Assembly (NCBI RefSeq): GCF_000003815.2
Contig: NC_049983.1
Location: 782,524-846,523, forward strand
From: Branchiostoma floridae
Taxonomy: Eukaryota > Chordata > Leptocardii > Amphioxiformes > Branchiostomatidae
Length of the DNA: 64,000 nucleotides
Direction of reading: 5' to 3'
Positions 12,601 through 24,897 of the stretch are shown one piece after another; position 1 is the stretch's first letter; the number at the start of each line of letters is the position of its first letter. Both the position numbers and the translations under genes were made by a program. The notes under the pieces were generated by a model that had not been told where the DNA came from, ran no database searches, and saw nothing but the letters and a program-made list of their open reading frames with translations.

Positions 12601-15275
12601 GAGTCATATTCATAATGTTTTGATTTGTTTGGTAATACATAATGTATTACATTAAATGTGCTCAAAATACCATCTGTATACTAATTACAAATGTGTTTGA
12701 TTACTATTAGTTCTTGAAAAGGGTTCTATTGGGTGTATTTTGCTATACTTCTGCACAATAAAGTATATTGGTAGTCATTGTCAAAATAACAGGGATTGGC
12801 ACTAACACCCATTTCATTTTTAGAAAAAAATAAGTCAACTTAGCAAAGTCCCACTTTGCAATGCTGTTCCATACAGGTGACATGATAACTCAAAATTAGT
12901 AAAAATGATGAATAAAAAAAGTTATAGCACAAGTTTTATAATTGGCTCTTATCCTGGTCTTCTTTTACAATAAAAGAGAGTACTGTTTTAGTCTGTTTGT
13001 GTTTCTGTAGCTATAGAGTTCTCATGTAATGATGAATATAATGCCTATGGTACAACAAGCTGCAGAGCTGACTGCATGCTTGTAATACAATATTGCACCA
13101 CACCTAATGGCAATACTCTATCACTCACAGGCACATGTGCTAGAGCCAACATAAAACAACTTTGCTAGGATCTTCAATTCAGGTCTATTATATAGAACAT
13201 TTAATGTATAAAAGTTGTGACAAGTTAATTAGAGACTCTTTCATACCACTGGATTTACCCTAGAGGTCAGGCACAGGCCCAATGATTGATCCCAAGTTGC
13301 CAATCTTGGTATGAACTGTCAGAATCTGGATTGGCCCTAATGGTCTTCTGGTGAATTCAGTAGATTGAGTACAAACACCCCCTTGGAGCCTTATTCAGAC
13401 AGTTAACGTTCCTGTGCTTGGGTGTCACCTATTGCACAGTAATTGATTCAAAGTTGAATGATATGAAATATCAGCTCGGCTAATTATCATTAGTGCTTCA
13501 TGACAGGTGCAAAAATAATATAGAGTACACACAATGTAAGAAGTGATGTGATCTGGTCATGAATGAATAAGTGGTGTGTTCAATGTCAAGTGTATCATGG
13601 GTTACTAACAAAATGGATTATGTTCAGCTAAAAGTTTACAGCATTTTGACTATATTGCTTACTTTTGATATTTTAAAAAGAAACTATGCATATAGATAGG
13701 AATTATCCAATAAAGTAATATGATATTTCTCATGGAAAATGCAATTCCTAATCATAGCATCTGGTATAGGATGATATTCTGCTTTCATTGACCACAACCA
13801 AAGTTTTTGTAACCTGCCTATAGATGTACATCCTATTACTACTTTCCTGGGACAATTATGAATGGTTTACTTCTCACCATAAGGTGGTGCTGACTAGTTA
13901 TTATTAAACCATGATTAAGGATGAACATGAACATATGAAAACCTTTGGGACTGCAGAAAGGATACCAGACTAAACTTAAGTATGGTATAATTCTGAAACC
14001 AAAGTATGGTATATTGAACAACATATTCATTTCATTCAACAACATTCAACAATATATTCATGTCATACAACATATTATTCATATTTGTTCCTAAACACCT
14101 TCTTTGACTTAATCAGTTAATGGAACTGACTTTGTTATTGTACGACATTATTTAAAGTATTTGTTTTATAATATTTTGCAATTTACAACAGTTTGCTAAT
14201 TTCTCAGCTACTTTGGACAGCTGAAAGTTGATGCAGCGAATTTGGATGTCATCCATATAATCAAATCAACAGACATGTAGCCTGAGTGCATGTATACATA
14301 CCCAGTATTTCGAGCCCAGGGATTATCTTATGATTCATCATAATAATCATATTGACCCTAACTCTGGCTTTCCACGTTTTTCTGCAAAGTTGAGTTTCAG
14401 CTGTGAAACAGTGTCAAAAGTTAATGTCCCTGCATTCTGACTATGGAAATTAGTGACCAGTCAGTTGGTAGTGGGGGAGTCATTTATCACAAGGGTATTT
14501 GAATAAACTAGCTAGGGATGTGTAACTACATGTAGATGTACCATCAGGTACTGGTAAAGTAATCAGTTACAGAGGTTTAGGTACAAGTCCAGACCTGAAC
14601 AGCATAACAGAGACAATTGAATATCAAAACAGAGTAAACTAAAGGTTTCAGGTATCTTATGCAGAGAACATGACATGGAGAGGCTTTCAAAACAAAGATG
14701 GTACTGATTTCACTGCCGAGCACCTGTACACATTCCTAGTATGTCTTGTCATGCCTGATAAATCATACCATAACAGATACCACTGTGCTACACCTGTGGA
14801 TGGAGAACAGGTACAGGAAGAATTTCTAGCGGGAACGTTAAGAATTATTGAATACAGTCAGTATTTCCAGGGCGTACGGTAAAAATTACGAGGTACGGCA
14901 AAAAATTTCTATCTGGTATATAGCAAGAATAACTGATACATTTGTTGTATAGGGGAAGAAAGGAGTTTCAAGGGTGTGGGCATGGAACTGACATGAATAT
15001 CACAACTGAGTTAGACAATAAGCATACCTCCAATGGAGTTTCTGGCTTGTTCTCATTATATAGCGATTTTAGGTTTGAAATTGCCTGATTTGGGTGACAG
15101 GTAGAAACCACCTTACACAGTGTACGAAAGCAATGAGTGAGCCAAGGAGGTTAAAAAAAACCTCCCTGGTGCCATCTGAGTGACATCATCTGTCAGGGCC
15201 TCAGCCAATCTGGCTTTACCTGCCAAACTATTAGAACTTCTGTGTTAGACTAGATTTGTGATACTTTTATACGTA

Positions 15276-15279
<4 letters not shown>

Positions 15280-15318
<39 letters not shown>
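15280..15318. repeat. (TA)n microsatellite
   Basis: About 19 TA units followed by tgtatgtatac. Confidence 0.95.
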
Positions 15319-15325
<7 letters not shown>

Positions 15326-15345
15326 ACATATATACATACATGTTT

Positions 15346-15419
15346 TGACTTGTTGTGACCTGTACCTAGCTCGGTTGGGCAAAACTGTACAATAAAGGTC
15401 TTCATTCGTTCATTCATTA
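15346..15419 (+). mobile_element. Solitary LINE 3' tail (same family as 44-47.8 kb LINE)
   Basis: The words gacctgtacctagctcgg and tgtacaataaaggtc match the LINE 3' UTR. It ends in attc repeats. It follows a (TA)n run. Confidence 0.6.
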
Positions 15420-15480
15420 AAAAGCCTGGGAAGTGAAATGTCACATTTTTGGCTGATATCTCAATACTTCATATCAGTGG

Positions 15481-15548
15481 CCTTTTTTTCCCCATGGCTA
15501 TAAATTTTTTTTCCCCATGGCTATAAATTTTTTTTCCCCATGGCTACA
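15481..15548. repeat. Triplicated ttttccccatggctataaa
   Basis: Three tandem copies of a unit of about 24 bases, the last with one change (ctacaaa). Confidence 0.9.
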
Positions 15549-16086
15549 AATTCCAAGCCATCAATAATAGAGATGTGGTGAATCATAAAACACAATAGGT
15601 GATGTGGAAAATGAAGAAAGCAACTTGGTGTTGCCTATAACTGTCTCCATATCGAAGTCATAAATCCTGGCAACAGCATTTTGTATATTGTTTAAGTGAG
15701 AACAGGATTCCTATCAATTATCATTTCAACAAACTTAGCATTTGAAGTAAACTATCATAATAACAGTCACAGATTTGCTCAAGGATTAAGCAGACAATAC
15801 AATTAAAGTTTAAACATCAATATGATGCAAGTAGCACATCTGTGTTTCATGATTTCATCACTTATTGAATCTAGGAGGGCATATTTTGCTTCCTGTATCG
15901 TATATGCAAGCGAGGAGGTTATAAGCAAGTATATAATATATATATATAACACCACAATCAAAGGATGTCTGTGATGTTCACTGCATCATCCTAGGTTAAC
16001 CTTCCTAATCTCAAACAGAGTTAGCTTTTGATATATTGACTGGTTTGAATGCACTTTTCCACAAGGCATAGCTATATAGTGAGCTA

Positions 16087-16482
16087 TAGGGGTGGGTACC
16101 GAGGTCCGGTTCAGGTCCAGAGGATCAGGTCCCGGTCCGGACCTGAACCTGGACCTGATTCAGTATGTCGAAACTTGTGAATGGACAATACTCAAAACAA
16201 CGGTCCATTTCGCTACAAAGAAATCTGTTTTGTGGAATGTTTGATTCCCACTGGCTTTTTAAAATCCTACAAGGCTAACTGCCTCTGTACGACTGACTGT
16301 AAAACTGACTATAGGCTCTACTCTACTTCGCTCTTGTTATTTTCATTGAATGGTAGACCCAAAAACGTGTGAATGCCTGTTCCTTTTCCAATAGGTCCAA
16401 CAACCGGTCCACCAATTTTTTTCAGGTTCGTTTTTTTCTGGACCGGTCCATTAACATTAAGAAAAACCGGTACCCACCCTTA
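16087..16482. mobile_element. hAT-like non-autonomous element, 396 bp
   Basis: The ends TAGGGGTGGGTACCG and CCGGTACCCACCCTTA are inverted. The 8-bp target duplication GTGAGCTA is exact at 16079-16086 and 16483-16490. The core is rich in ggacctg and ggaccggtcc. Confidence 0.85.
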
Positions 16483-16544
16483 GTGAGCTACTTAAAGAAA
16501 CAGTCAACTCTTTTGTGTAATGTAAATGTAATTAGATGCTTTAG

Positions 16545-16925
16545 GTTGAACACAGATAACAGCCTGGCCTTTTGGATTCCTTCATCAATAACTGATTACC
16601 ACCGATATTCTTTTTACATCAAACATCACGCGATTGGAATGCCCTCCCGGAATATATAGTCCAAGCCAAAAACAGGGAGGCATATAAGAATGCCCTCCAT
16701 ACCAGTAATTTACTTCAACCAAAGGCTACGGGTTCTTGCCACCACACAGCAGAGTGGCGGTCAGGGAGTGGCGCCCCTACCCACTGAGGAGCCAAAAGCC
16801 ACCAGCCACCAACCAGCCCCACAAACCACCTGCATCTACACTGTACACCTAGAAAATTACCCCACCCTCACCCCAGTGCCTGAGCCCTCAACCTAATCAG
16901 GTATGGCACTCAAAGGAAGAAGAAG
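16545..16925 (+). mobile_element. LINE C-terminal fragment
   Basis: One frame reads SRDWNALPEYIVQAKNREAY, KNALHTSNLL and WRSGSGAPTH before a stop. This is the typical 'dWNaLP' end of many LINE polyproteins. The tail has aggaagaagaag repeats. The frame is broken upstream. Confidence 0.6.
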
Positions 16926-16969
16926 ACATTATTTGTTATCCAAAATTTATTTTGCACTAGGACACACCA

Positions 16970-17080
16970 TCACGTGATGATGCGAGTAGAAACAGTCTCC
17001 TGGCTCACTGCAGGAATAATGAACCCAGGCCGACCAACTAACGAACCAAGCACCATAACCGCTAGGCCAAAAGGTTTGGA
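16970..17080 (-). mobile_element. tRNA-derived SINE, minus strand
   Basis: On the minus strand, ggcctagcggttatggtg (A-box) and cggcctgggttcattat (partial B-box) mark a tRNA-like head with a body extending to about 16970. Confidence 0.45.
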
Positions 17081-17949
17081 CCCATTGGACTGGTTAGTTA
17101 ATGCCTAATAATGGCATTTGAATCTCACTGTTACATGAATTATAGAAATTGTTTGTATCTCAATTGCTTATATCCCTTTATCCAGCCATTCGTAACAGGT
17201 CAGGTCACCATTCTCTGGTCGGCTTCGTTATAATTATAATATAAGGGGTGTTTGACGGCCCAGTCGGCCTCGCAGCTTCTGATTAGATGCCCTATGAGAC
17301 TTCATTACCAGAGGGGTTTACCTGCGCTTTTTCGTTGTAAATAACCTAACCCCGTAAAAGTTCCCTGGCGTGCGCTGGTGAACTGGGCGGAGGGGCCACT
17401 CTCTCAGCCCGTAGAGATAGCGACCAGCTCCCGATGGCATAGTTACCAGGCTAGGCACCCGGTTGTGTCACTATTCGCAGACTAGTTTTACCACCTAAGA
17501 TACTACTAGTAGTAGTAGGCAAGGTAAGTTGGGTATATAGTGACCACAACGTCATATGATAAACCGCTCAGGGCTTACAAAAATGATTTTTCCCCGTACA
17601 ACAAAATTATATGGCTCACTTCACTTTCGGGTTTTCAAACCATGATTTTTCCATACTTCATTGTTGGTTATCAAAGAGAAAACCGGAGCCAGGATTATAA
17701 GACCTACCTGTTGAACGTGTTACGTGGAATGAATATGCTTGGAAAGGAGTTTCCAGGCTCATATCGCCGACCGCCACACACCTTCTGTCCGATCTGTGGG
17801 CGCCGCCATGTTGGGTCAGCATCACGGGTTGTTGACCCCGACTCCTGATTACCCCCAGCGCGAACTCTTCGCTAATCAGACGGCCTCAGTCCATGGGACC
17901 CCATTGATCAAGCGAACGTATTCGCAAATCATGCCCCATGATTAACAAA

Positions 17950-20110
17950 CCTTTATGATAATAATGATAGAATCGGGTGCACGTTACACCTCATGCTTTA
18001 ACGTTACATTTCACCCGTAGAGACTTCCCTAACAGAAGCAATGCACATGTTTTCACCTGAATCGAATACGAAAATAGGTGTATTAATAAAGGTGCATTTC
18101 CCAATGGTGTACTGGGAGGGGGGGGGGGGGGGCTGCTAGCTATAGGGACCCGCAAACCGTTAGATTCTTAGTCAACAACCACACGATCACATTTCCACGT
18201 CAGCAGTAAATATCTTAAGCTTCATACACTACGCCTAACTTTTACGAAATGCACTTACCGTTTCGCCTATAGAGGCGGGTAGCAGTAAGAGAAGGGACAC
18301 CGCTATAGTTGACCACAAGGAGCGCATGGTGGTGGCGTCTTGACTGTTGTCTCTCAGGCTTCTAAGAATGCCACCTATTAGTTTGGAACTTTGTATATGC
18401 ATCATGTATACATAAGATGGCCGCAAACCAAACACGTGAAAGAGGGTACACGAATATAAAAGTCTTGGCGAATACAAGTAGTTCCCAGTAGTTGTTGGTG
18501 TTGTCCGATCATATCACTTACAAACAGCCAGAACAACCAAACAGACTTTTAAGAATGCCACCTGTTGGCCTGGAACTTTTTGTATGCATAAGCTCGAGTG
18601 CGAAACAACCACGTGCCAGACGATGCTCAGATTGTAGGTCCTCACGAATACAAGAAGTTCCCAGTAGTTGTTGGTGTTATCCGATTCCAATACTTAAAGA
18701 CAGCCAGCGAGCAGGGCAAGCGAAAACAATAACATGCATTGGCATAATACCGGTAGTAAGACTTATACCGGTAGATTAAAAATACTGGAACTTAAAGAGA
18801 TCTACACATGCAACAATAGTTATTTCTGAGCTGTGCACACTTCAGACATCTAGGTGTCCAATACACCATTTACAAAGCATCGATAACAATGCATTCGAAG
18901 ACAACAAGGCCAAAAGTTTTCAGTATACTTTTTTTTAAATTTCGGGGTAGGCAGCTCGTCGTGGGACGAACACACTGTCACATTCATTGCCAAATTTATA
19001 TAGATCATAATTACACATGCTCACGGCACAAGACGAACATGATTCAACAACAATATTGTATTTCCGTTGGTGACCTACAACTCATGTAAAAGTGTGAAGA
19101 ACCGTTGCATAATAGCCCGGATCTGCGGCTGAATGGGTCAAATTGAACGTACGCCGCCATTTTCCCGCCATTTTTATATCTACGCTAGCAGTGAAGTGTT
19201 ACGTCATAGCGGTTGTGACGGACAGAAGTTAAATGAAAATTCTTGACAGTATACGTCCGTTTTCTCATGACATTTTGTATGCTCATGCAGGTTTATGTTT
19301 TATGCATTTACTGACAGAAAAGGAAGGAACATCAGAGGATGTATAAATGTACATAGCGGCAGTTAATTGTGCCGTGTTTCTTCCTACCGGTATTTTGTAC
19401 CCCCTCCCAACCACGCGCCCGTTCGCCGTGTAATTCCGCGGCGTGTTACAATTACAATATTACGCTTTTAGCAGGACAAGAGTGGCAGAAAAGTTACACA
19501 GAAGAAGTGGCAAGGGTAACCTATAACAGCAACATGTAACTGGAGAAAATGATGCGTTGACAATTTGTCAAATCAGTATGGCTAGAGAAATCGTCGTAAA
19601 CGTACCGGTATTATGATAATAGATGTTAACACCGTTCTCCACAATATCGGGAGAATTACCTTTTTTTTGTGATTAGTTTGATGAGTCGTATACTGCATTT
19701 GATGACAGTTGACAGGACATGTTGGCATTTGAGGGTAAGGTTTTTTGTATGGTTTGATTGAATTTTTAATTCTTGAGATGATGACGCCTGCTTTTCATCC
19801 ACTTTTCTATGGGATTAAAGTATGCATTACGGCTATGTATGGGAACTGTGTAGTCTGCTGTTGTGTTACGTTTATTTTACAATGGCCTTTGTGTTGTTGT
19901 TTGTTTTTTTCGCAGTCTCCCCAACTTAAAGCTATACTACGTAATATTTGGACAGTGAAAAGAATTGAGTGTTTTCAAAGAATAAAGTCTTCCCCTGTAG
20001 CCAGCCTGGAGTGTGATGAACTCATTACCCGACAACCTAGGGTGCCTACTGGAGGCCTGGAAGTTGTTGTTTACAGACAGGATGGTCTATTCTGGTGGTC
20101 ACTCCAAAAA
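17950..20110 (+). repeat. Degenerate duplicate of the DNA upstream of NAA10
   Basis: Segments near 18015-18180, 18200-18480 and 19650-20050 match 36200-36330/36605-36640, 36640-36970 and 37800-38590 in the same order and direction: ccctaacagaag, gaaaataggtgta, tcccaatggtgtact; gcatttgatgacagtt-like words; ttttacaatgg(c) before a ctcgcag- or ttcgcag-like site. No NAA10 exon is present. An extra tandem duplicate (18360-18545 / 18551-18720) lies inside. Confidence 0.6.
18118..18132. repeat. Poly(G) tract
   Basis: About 15 G in a row; length is probably unreliable in the assembly. Confidence 0.85.
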
Positions 20111-23100
20111 TTTACGTAGTATACCTTTAAAAATGTCACCTGTTCGCCAGGAACAGGTTAAGTGGTTGTGTCAGTTCACTCGCACTGCTTTTGTGACAAA
20201 TTGTTGCCCCTTGGGACTCGGTTCGCGCATGCGTAGTAAACAGTGGCGGGTGATTACAACCACTATAAGGTCTCAGAACACAGTTTTTCGGGTATGGGGA
20301 TTTACATGGTTAAGGACCCCAAAGTGAGGTGGTTCGACGACTCAAAACCTATAGTAGGGTGCAGATACAATTCACAAGAATTTAGTATGTTGAAGTTGAG
20401 GGTACAAGCTACAAAATATCTGAAGATGAGCATAGATTTGCCGGCTCGTTTTTCTATAACAGACACTTTGATTTGACCCCCAGCGGAGGTCATGGAACTG
20501 CAGGCGGCGAACAGGAAGTGCCGGTAACATATCAAGGCGCAAATTCCCGCCGGCCGAAAAAGCGACGTAATCCAACTTATACAGTATGAACGCCGATGTA
20601 TTCCTCTACTATTCACCACAGATTCCACCTCGCTGTCGTGCACGGAAGAATAAATACGGCCTTTGCAAGTACCGCGATGCACTATTTTAACCCTAACCCT
20701 ACTTTTGGGGACGGGGGTCGCGGATAATTACTGTGTTATGAGACCATAACATGAGATCTAGAGGGCCGAAAAATCGAAATGGTAACTTTACGTACGTCGA
20801 CGGCAAATCTCACACACAAAAAAAAGTAGTTTCTTCCTGCGGTTTCTGATGTTCTGTTTTATGTATAGTCATCCATCAAATACAGCGAAGACAGCGGTGT
20901 AAGTAACGAATATTTGCCCCTTTACTAGTCTTAAATAAGAAGAGGCCATGCAAGCATGAAAATCGTTATTTCCCAACCGTTCTATTTATCGACAGACAGG
21001 GCAGAAGAAAAAAACAACGCCGATCTCGACCATATCTAAAGAATTATGTTTTGCATACCTATATTGAGTTAGAATGTCTAAATTTATATTTAGTAGATTT
21101 TTTTTCATGGCAAGCATTGTTGTAACGGTATTCTTGTATCGCTTGGTTAAACTATGCAGAATTGACCAGAATGACTTACATACATTTTATTGTAGTAGAT
21201 GATATCTCACACTTTGTTGATCATTTTAATGAATCTCAAACAGACTGTTCTTGAATATATTCATATTCGCAAGGTTATTGCTTCCAATCACACAACTAAA
21301 AATAAGAACTAAAAAGGGCGATGTTTGAAAAAAAACACTGGCGACGTGAGAATTAGTAAGAAGGGAATGGCGGTAACGGTTTGGATGTATTCGTTAAAGT
21401 TCGCTGACGTATTTTGATTGTGAGTTCGTCGTATCAAGGAGAGATAAGGCTCCGGCCGGCTGTTTTGACATTTTTTTAGGCGTTGTAATCGGGCTCTCTG
21501 TTTTTTTACGGTTTTCTTTTCGGCCGCGAGAAAACAGTATAGAATAGAAAGTCCGATAAAAACGACTAAAAAAGATTAGAAAATAGCCGGAGCCTAACCT
21601 CTGCTTGGATAGTAGTCATAGCATGGTCATATTGCCAGATTTTGAATTCGCGGCAAGGCAAGACGCATGTGCAGAAGCACCATTTACTACAAAATTAGCA
21701 CGTTTTTTTTTGGGGGGGGGTTTACGACAAACAGACATATGCTGGCCCTTTTGGGTCGACAATTTCCGGACTTGCATGGAGCCTCAGAGGAGGTTTTTTG
21801 TGAGAACAGGCGAAAACTATAACGCGCGCGCGGATTAAGGCGGTGTGGCCTTATAGGCAATAAAAAATTGTCATCTTATGGCTCAGGGGCTACTGTCTCA
21901 CAGCTGAGCTCTCTGTACGCCAAAGTAAAAACATCATAATTTTGAAAAATGCACATTAACAGGAAGGAAACTGTTGGTCAACTGATGAGTTCCAAAAATG
22001 AGAGGCCATTGATACAATTGAAAAACAAATATCTAAAGACCAGTTGAAGCACATGAAGATTGTGATCAGTGAAACGCCTTATCAAAAGGTCCGGGGAAAC
22101 TTTTGAAAAGAGGAGCAACAGAAACAATATCCGTACAGCTACAAAGCCTCGCCACAGCGATTCATTCTCTTGTCTTTGACATTTTGTTGGAAATAGAAGG
22201 CTGTGAGTAAAACATGCATCTATGTACATCCAGTCCATGATACTGTGTTTCAGGGTACATACATACTTTTTCTCATGCTGTTTTCCTGTTGATCTTCCAG
22301 ATTAGCAATATAATTTTCCAAGTTCCAGAACCCAGGAAACCAGGTCAGAGCACAACTACATGTAGTGCAGTACTACATGTAGTAACTCTAATATAAACAA
22401 AAGTCAAGCAGGGCTTGTAGAACCCACCCTCAACCTTCAAAATTGTAACTTAGTCTGTAAAAAGAGAAAACAATAATTTGCAATCTTTCAGGCCCAAGAA
22501 ATTCAGTATGGGTGAAATGAATCGTTATGTACCTATTAGTATTAGTGAGTTTTTAACTTCTTGGGTTGTACATTTGAAAACTATTTTTTGTAGTTTGCCA
22601 GATCATAAGGACACTAAATTATGCTTTAAGCGACTTAGAGAACCATTAGACTTAGAGGCTACCCCTACAAAGTTACATTGCTTAGAGAATCTTAAAGTCA
22701 TACGTTAAATATTAACAGTGGCTCGTGTCTTAGCCTGGGGGTTACACTATGGAACGACTTTCTTGGAAGTCGCAGATTTTGGAACCACCAAACTACGGGC
22801 GCTGCAAAGTGCAAACTCTTCTCTTGTCCGTTAGACCCTGTTGATTTGATCGTATGGATGATATCCTCTAGGAACCACCAAAAAAGGATGGCAAAAAAGC
22901 TGCATTTATCATGAGTGGTCAGGCAGGTTGAACAAATCACTGAACAGACAAAGTATTGTGATGTACTGAACCATTTACAGTGAGGTCAAATTTTTGTAAC
23001 AAAAAAACAGCCGGGAATTGATGCTCGCACGAATCCCATTTCAGCAATCAAACCAACATGGCCGAGTAACAGACGACTAGTGTCCTAACTTATTTCACTA

Positions 23101-23765
23101 AAGGTCATTCTGAATCTTTGTAAAGACGTCTGGACGTAGGCCTGTTTGGGAAAGTGTTAACTGAGTTGTTAGAAAATCCAGTCATTGTGGCCATTTTCTC
23201 CAACGCGGAGCTGTACAATGGCGCTATATAATTTAGCGAAATGAAGTAGAATTGCAACTTAAGGTGACAAAGTTGTGGATGATTGATCCAATAAGATATC
23301 AACGTAGACCAATATTTCCTTTGTGAGATTATGACCTTAAGTAAGCTGTATGAACCACCTGAGCTGAATATTGTCAATTGATTTGCTACTGAATGGCCAG
23401 AAGGCCAGTCCATGATGAGAATTAAACTATTCTTCAACTCAAAGAAAATATGGCTCACCGGAATTTTCGACCGTACCATGGTCTTCCTCAGCTTTCAGAC
23501 CCAGGTAATAGTCAAAAGTTTAATTCTCATCATGTAATTTTGTATATACAGTTACCGGTGGTACCACCTCAGATGAATGGGTTTGATTACTTATCATATT
23601 CTAATATCTATACAGGTTTTCATTTTCATTTTCACATTTCCTCTAGCCAATCAGCATTCAATATATGATTAATTAACATACCGATACATGTATTGTATGT
23701 GTTGATTGGTCAGCGTAACAAGCATGTTGACTTCAAGCTGCATCGTTATCTTACTCGCTGTAACA
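20111..23765. other. No gene recognised
   Basis: A short aaccctaaccctac (20688-20702) and a PIF-like end fragment near 22847 are the only marks. Short frames lack splice partners. Confidence 0.5.
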
Positions 23766-24004
23766 CCCCCTTTCCACTAGGACGGCGCTCTCGCCGCGCT
23801 CTCTCTGCGACCTCAAATTTGACAGATCGCTTAACGAATTCTATAGAAAAGAAACGAATCTTTTTACACTTTGTGTGTTTTCTTGTCTTGTCAGTCACAC
23901 TTTTACATTTTGTATGATATACCCAGTGTAAAAGAGAAGGTTACACATATCCTATTTAGGTCGCAGTGAGAGCGCAGCGCGATCGCCGTCTAGTGGAAAG
24001 GGGG
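23766..24004. mobile_element. MITE with ~45-bp inverted ends
   Basis: The left end CCCCCTTTCCACTAGGACGG with gctctctctgcgacct and the right end aggtcgcagtgagagcgc with gccgtctagtggaaaggggg are inverted repeats. The target duplication is unclear. Confidence 0.75.
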
Positions 24005-24766
24005 CCTTAGCGGTCACACGTAATCAGTCAACATAGCGTGTAGACTGTGGTGTCATCATTTTCTTATCCGCTAGGTGGAGCCAAGGACATGCAGAGAAAA
24101 GTCCTTGTTGGTGGGTACTTTCCACGCAGAGGCTCGGATCAGGCTATTTTTAGGCGTTTTATAGGGGTTGCTATTTTGTACTGTTTTCTTTATGAAGAAT
24201 GACTGAAAGATATATAGTCCGATGAATAAAAACACCTAAAACATGTCAAAAATAGCTGGAGCCGAATCTCTGCTTGGAGAGTAGTAGGTGAGAGTTTGGA
24301 GTGCTGGATTGCTCTCTATTTCTATAGGAGGGAAAGTTAAGAATATATGCCATTGTGATGATTTTAATGAAATCGACAATGTACCAACAGATTTCAGTGG
24401 AACGAGGTGTTGTAACTGGCGTCACATGTTATTGAAAATAGAATTATGTCACATTCAAAAAAATTCTTACACATTATTGGTTGAAGAAAGGATACACTGA
24501 AATAGTCTGTATATCTAAAATGTAAAATAAATGTACAAATAACACATGATTCTGCTGTCATTTCTAGACGTCGACATGCGCTAGCACACTGTATAAATAA
24601 ATGTGTGTATGGAATTAGATTTGCCAGGGGTATGTGTTTCCTGTAGGTCAAAGTGCACAAGGTGAGTGACTTATAAGCCTCACAAACAGACGTCGTTCAC
24701 AGTCAGATACACAAAGGTGAGACAGCCCTCTATTTCTGGTAACTCCGGATCCTCCCAACTCACACA

Positions 24767-24897
24767 ATGGCACTCTTCATCCGATGCGGAAAACAGCTTT
24801 TCGGAAAGTCCGACCATTTCACCATAGATGGACAGGAAGCCTTCGTTGAAACCAAATTCTACCATGTCGGGCTCATGCCTTGTGCGCCCGAAGAAAG
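24767..24897 (+). CDS. Membrane protein gene, exon 1
   Basis: It has 43 codons plus two bases (AG) before donor gtaagt. The opposite strand is also open here, but it lacks matching splice partners, so I take the + strand as coding. Confidence 0.55.

Larger units (their letters stand above)
10561..15279. other. No gene recognised apart from listed repeats
   Basis: A/T-rich; contains the 11505 doublet, the (CA)n tract and a fragment of a PIF-like end near 14246-14271. Confidence 0.55.

Noticed and set aside
12106..12615. 169-codon frame rich in Thr-His
   Set aside because: Translation of a (CA)n microsatellite.
17540..17848. 102-codon frame with CPICGRRH
   Set aside because: It overlaps a repeat found inverted at 1-118; the other copy does not keep the frame. 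A CPxCG motif alone is too short.
24680..24865. Minus-strand frame of 61 codons opposite the membrane protein exon 1
   Set aside because: The plus strand has a start, donor and phase-matched later exons; the minus frame has none.
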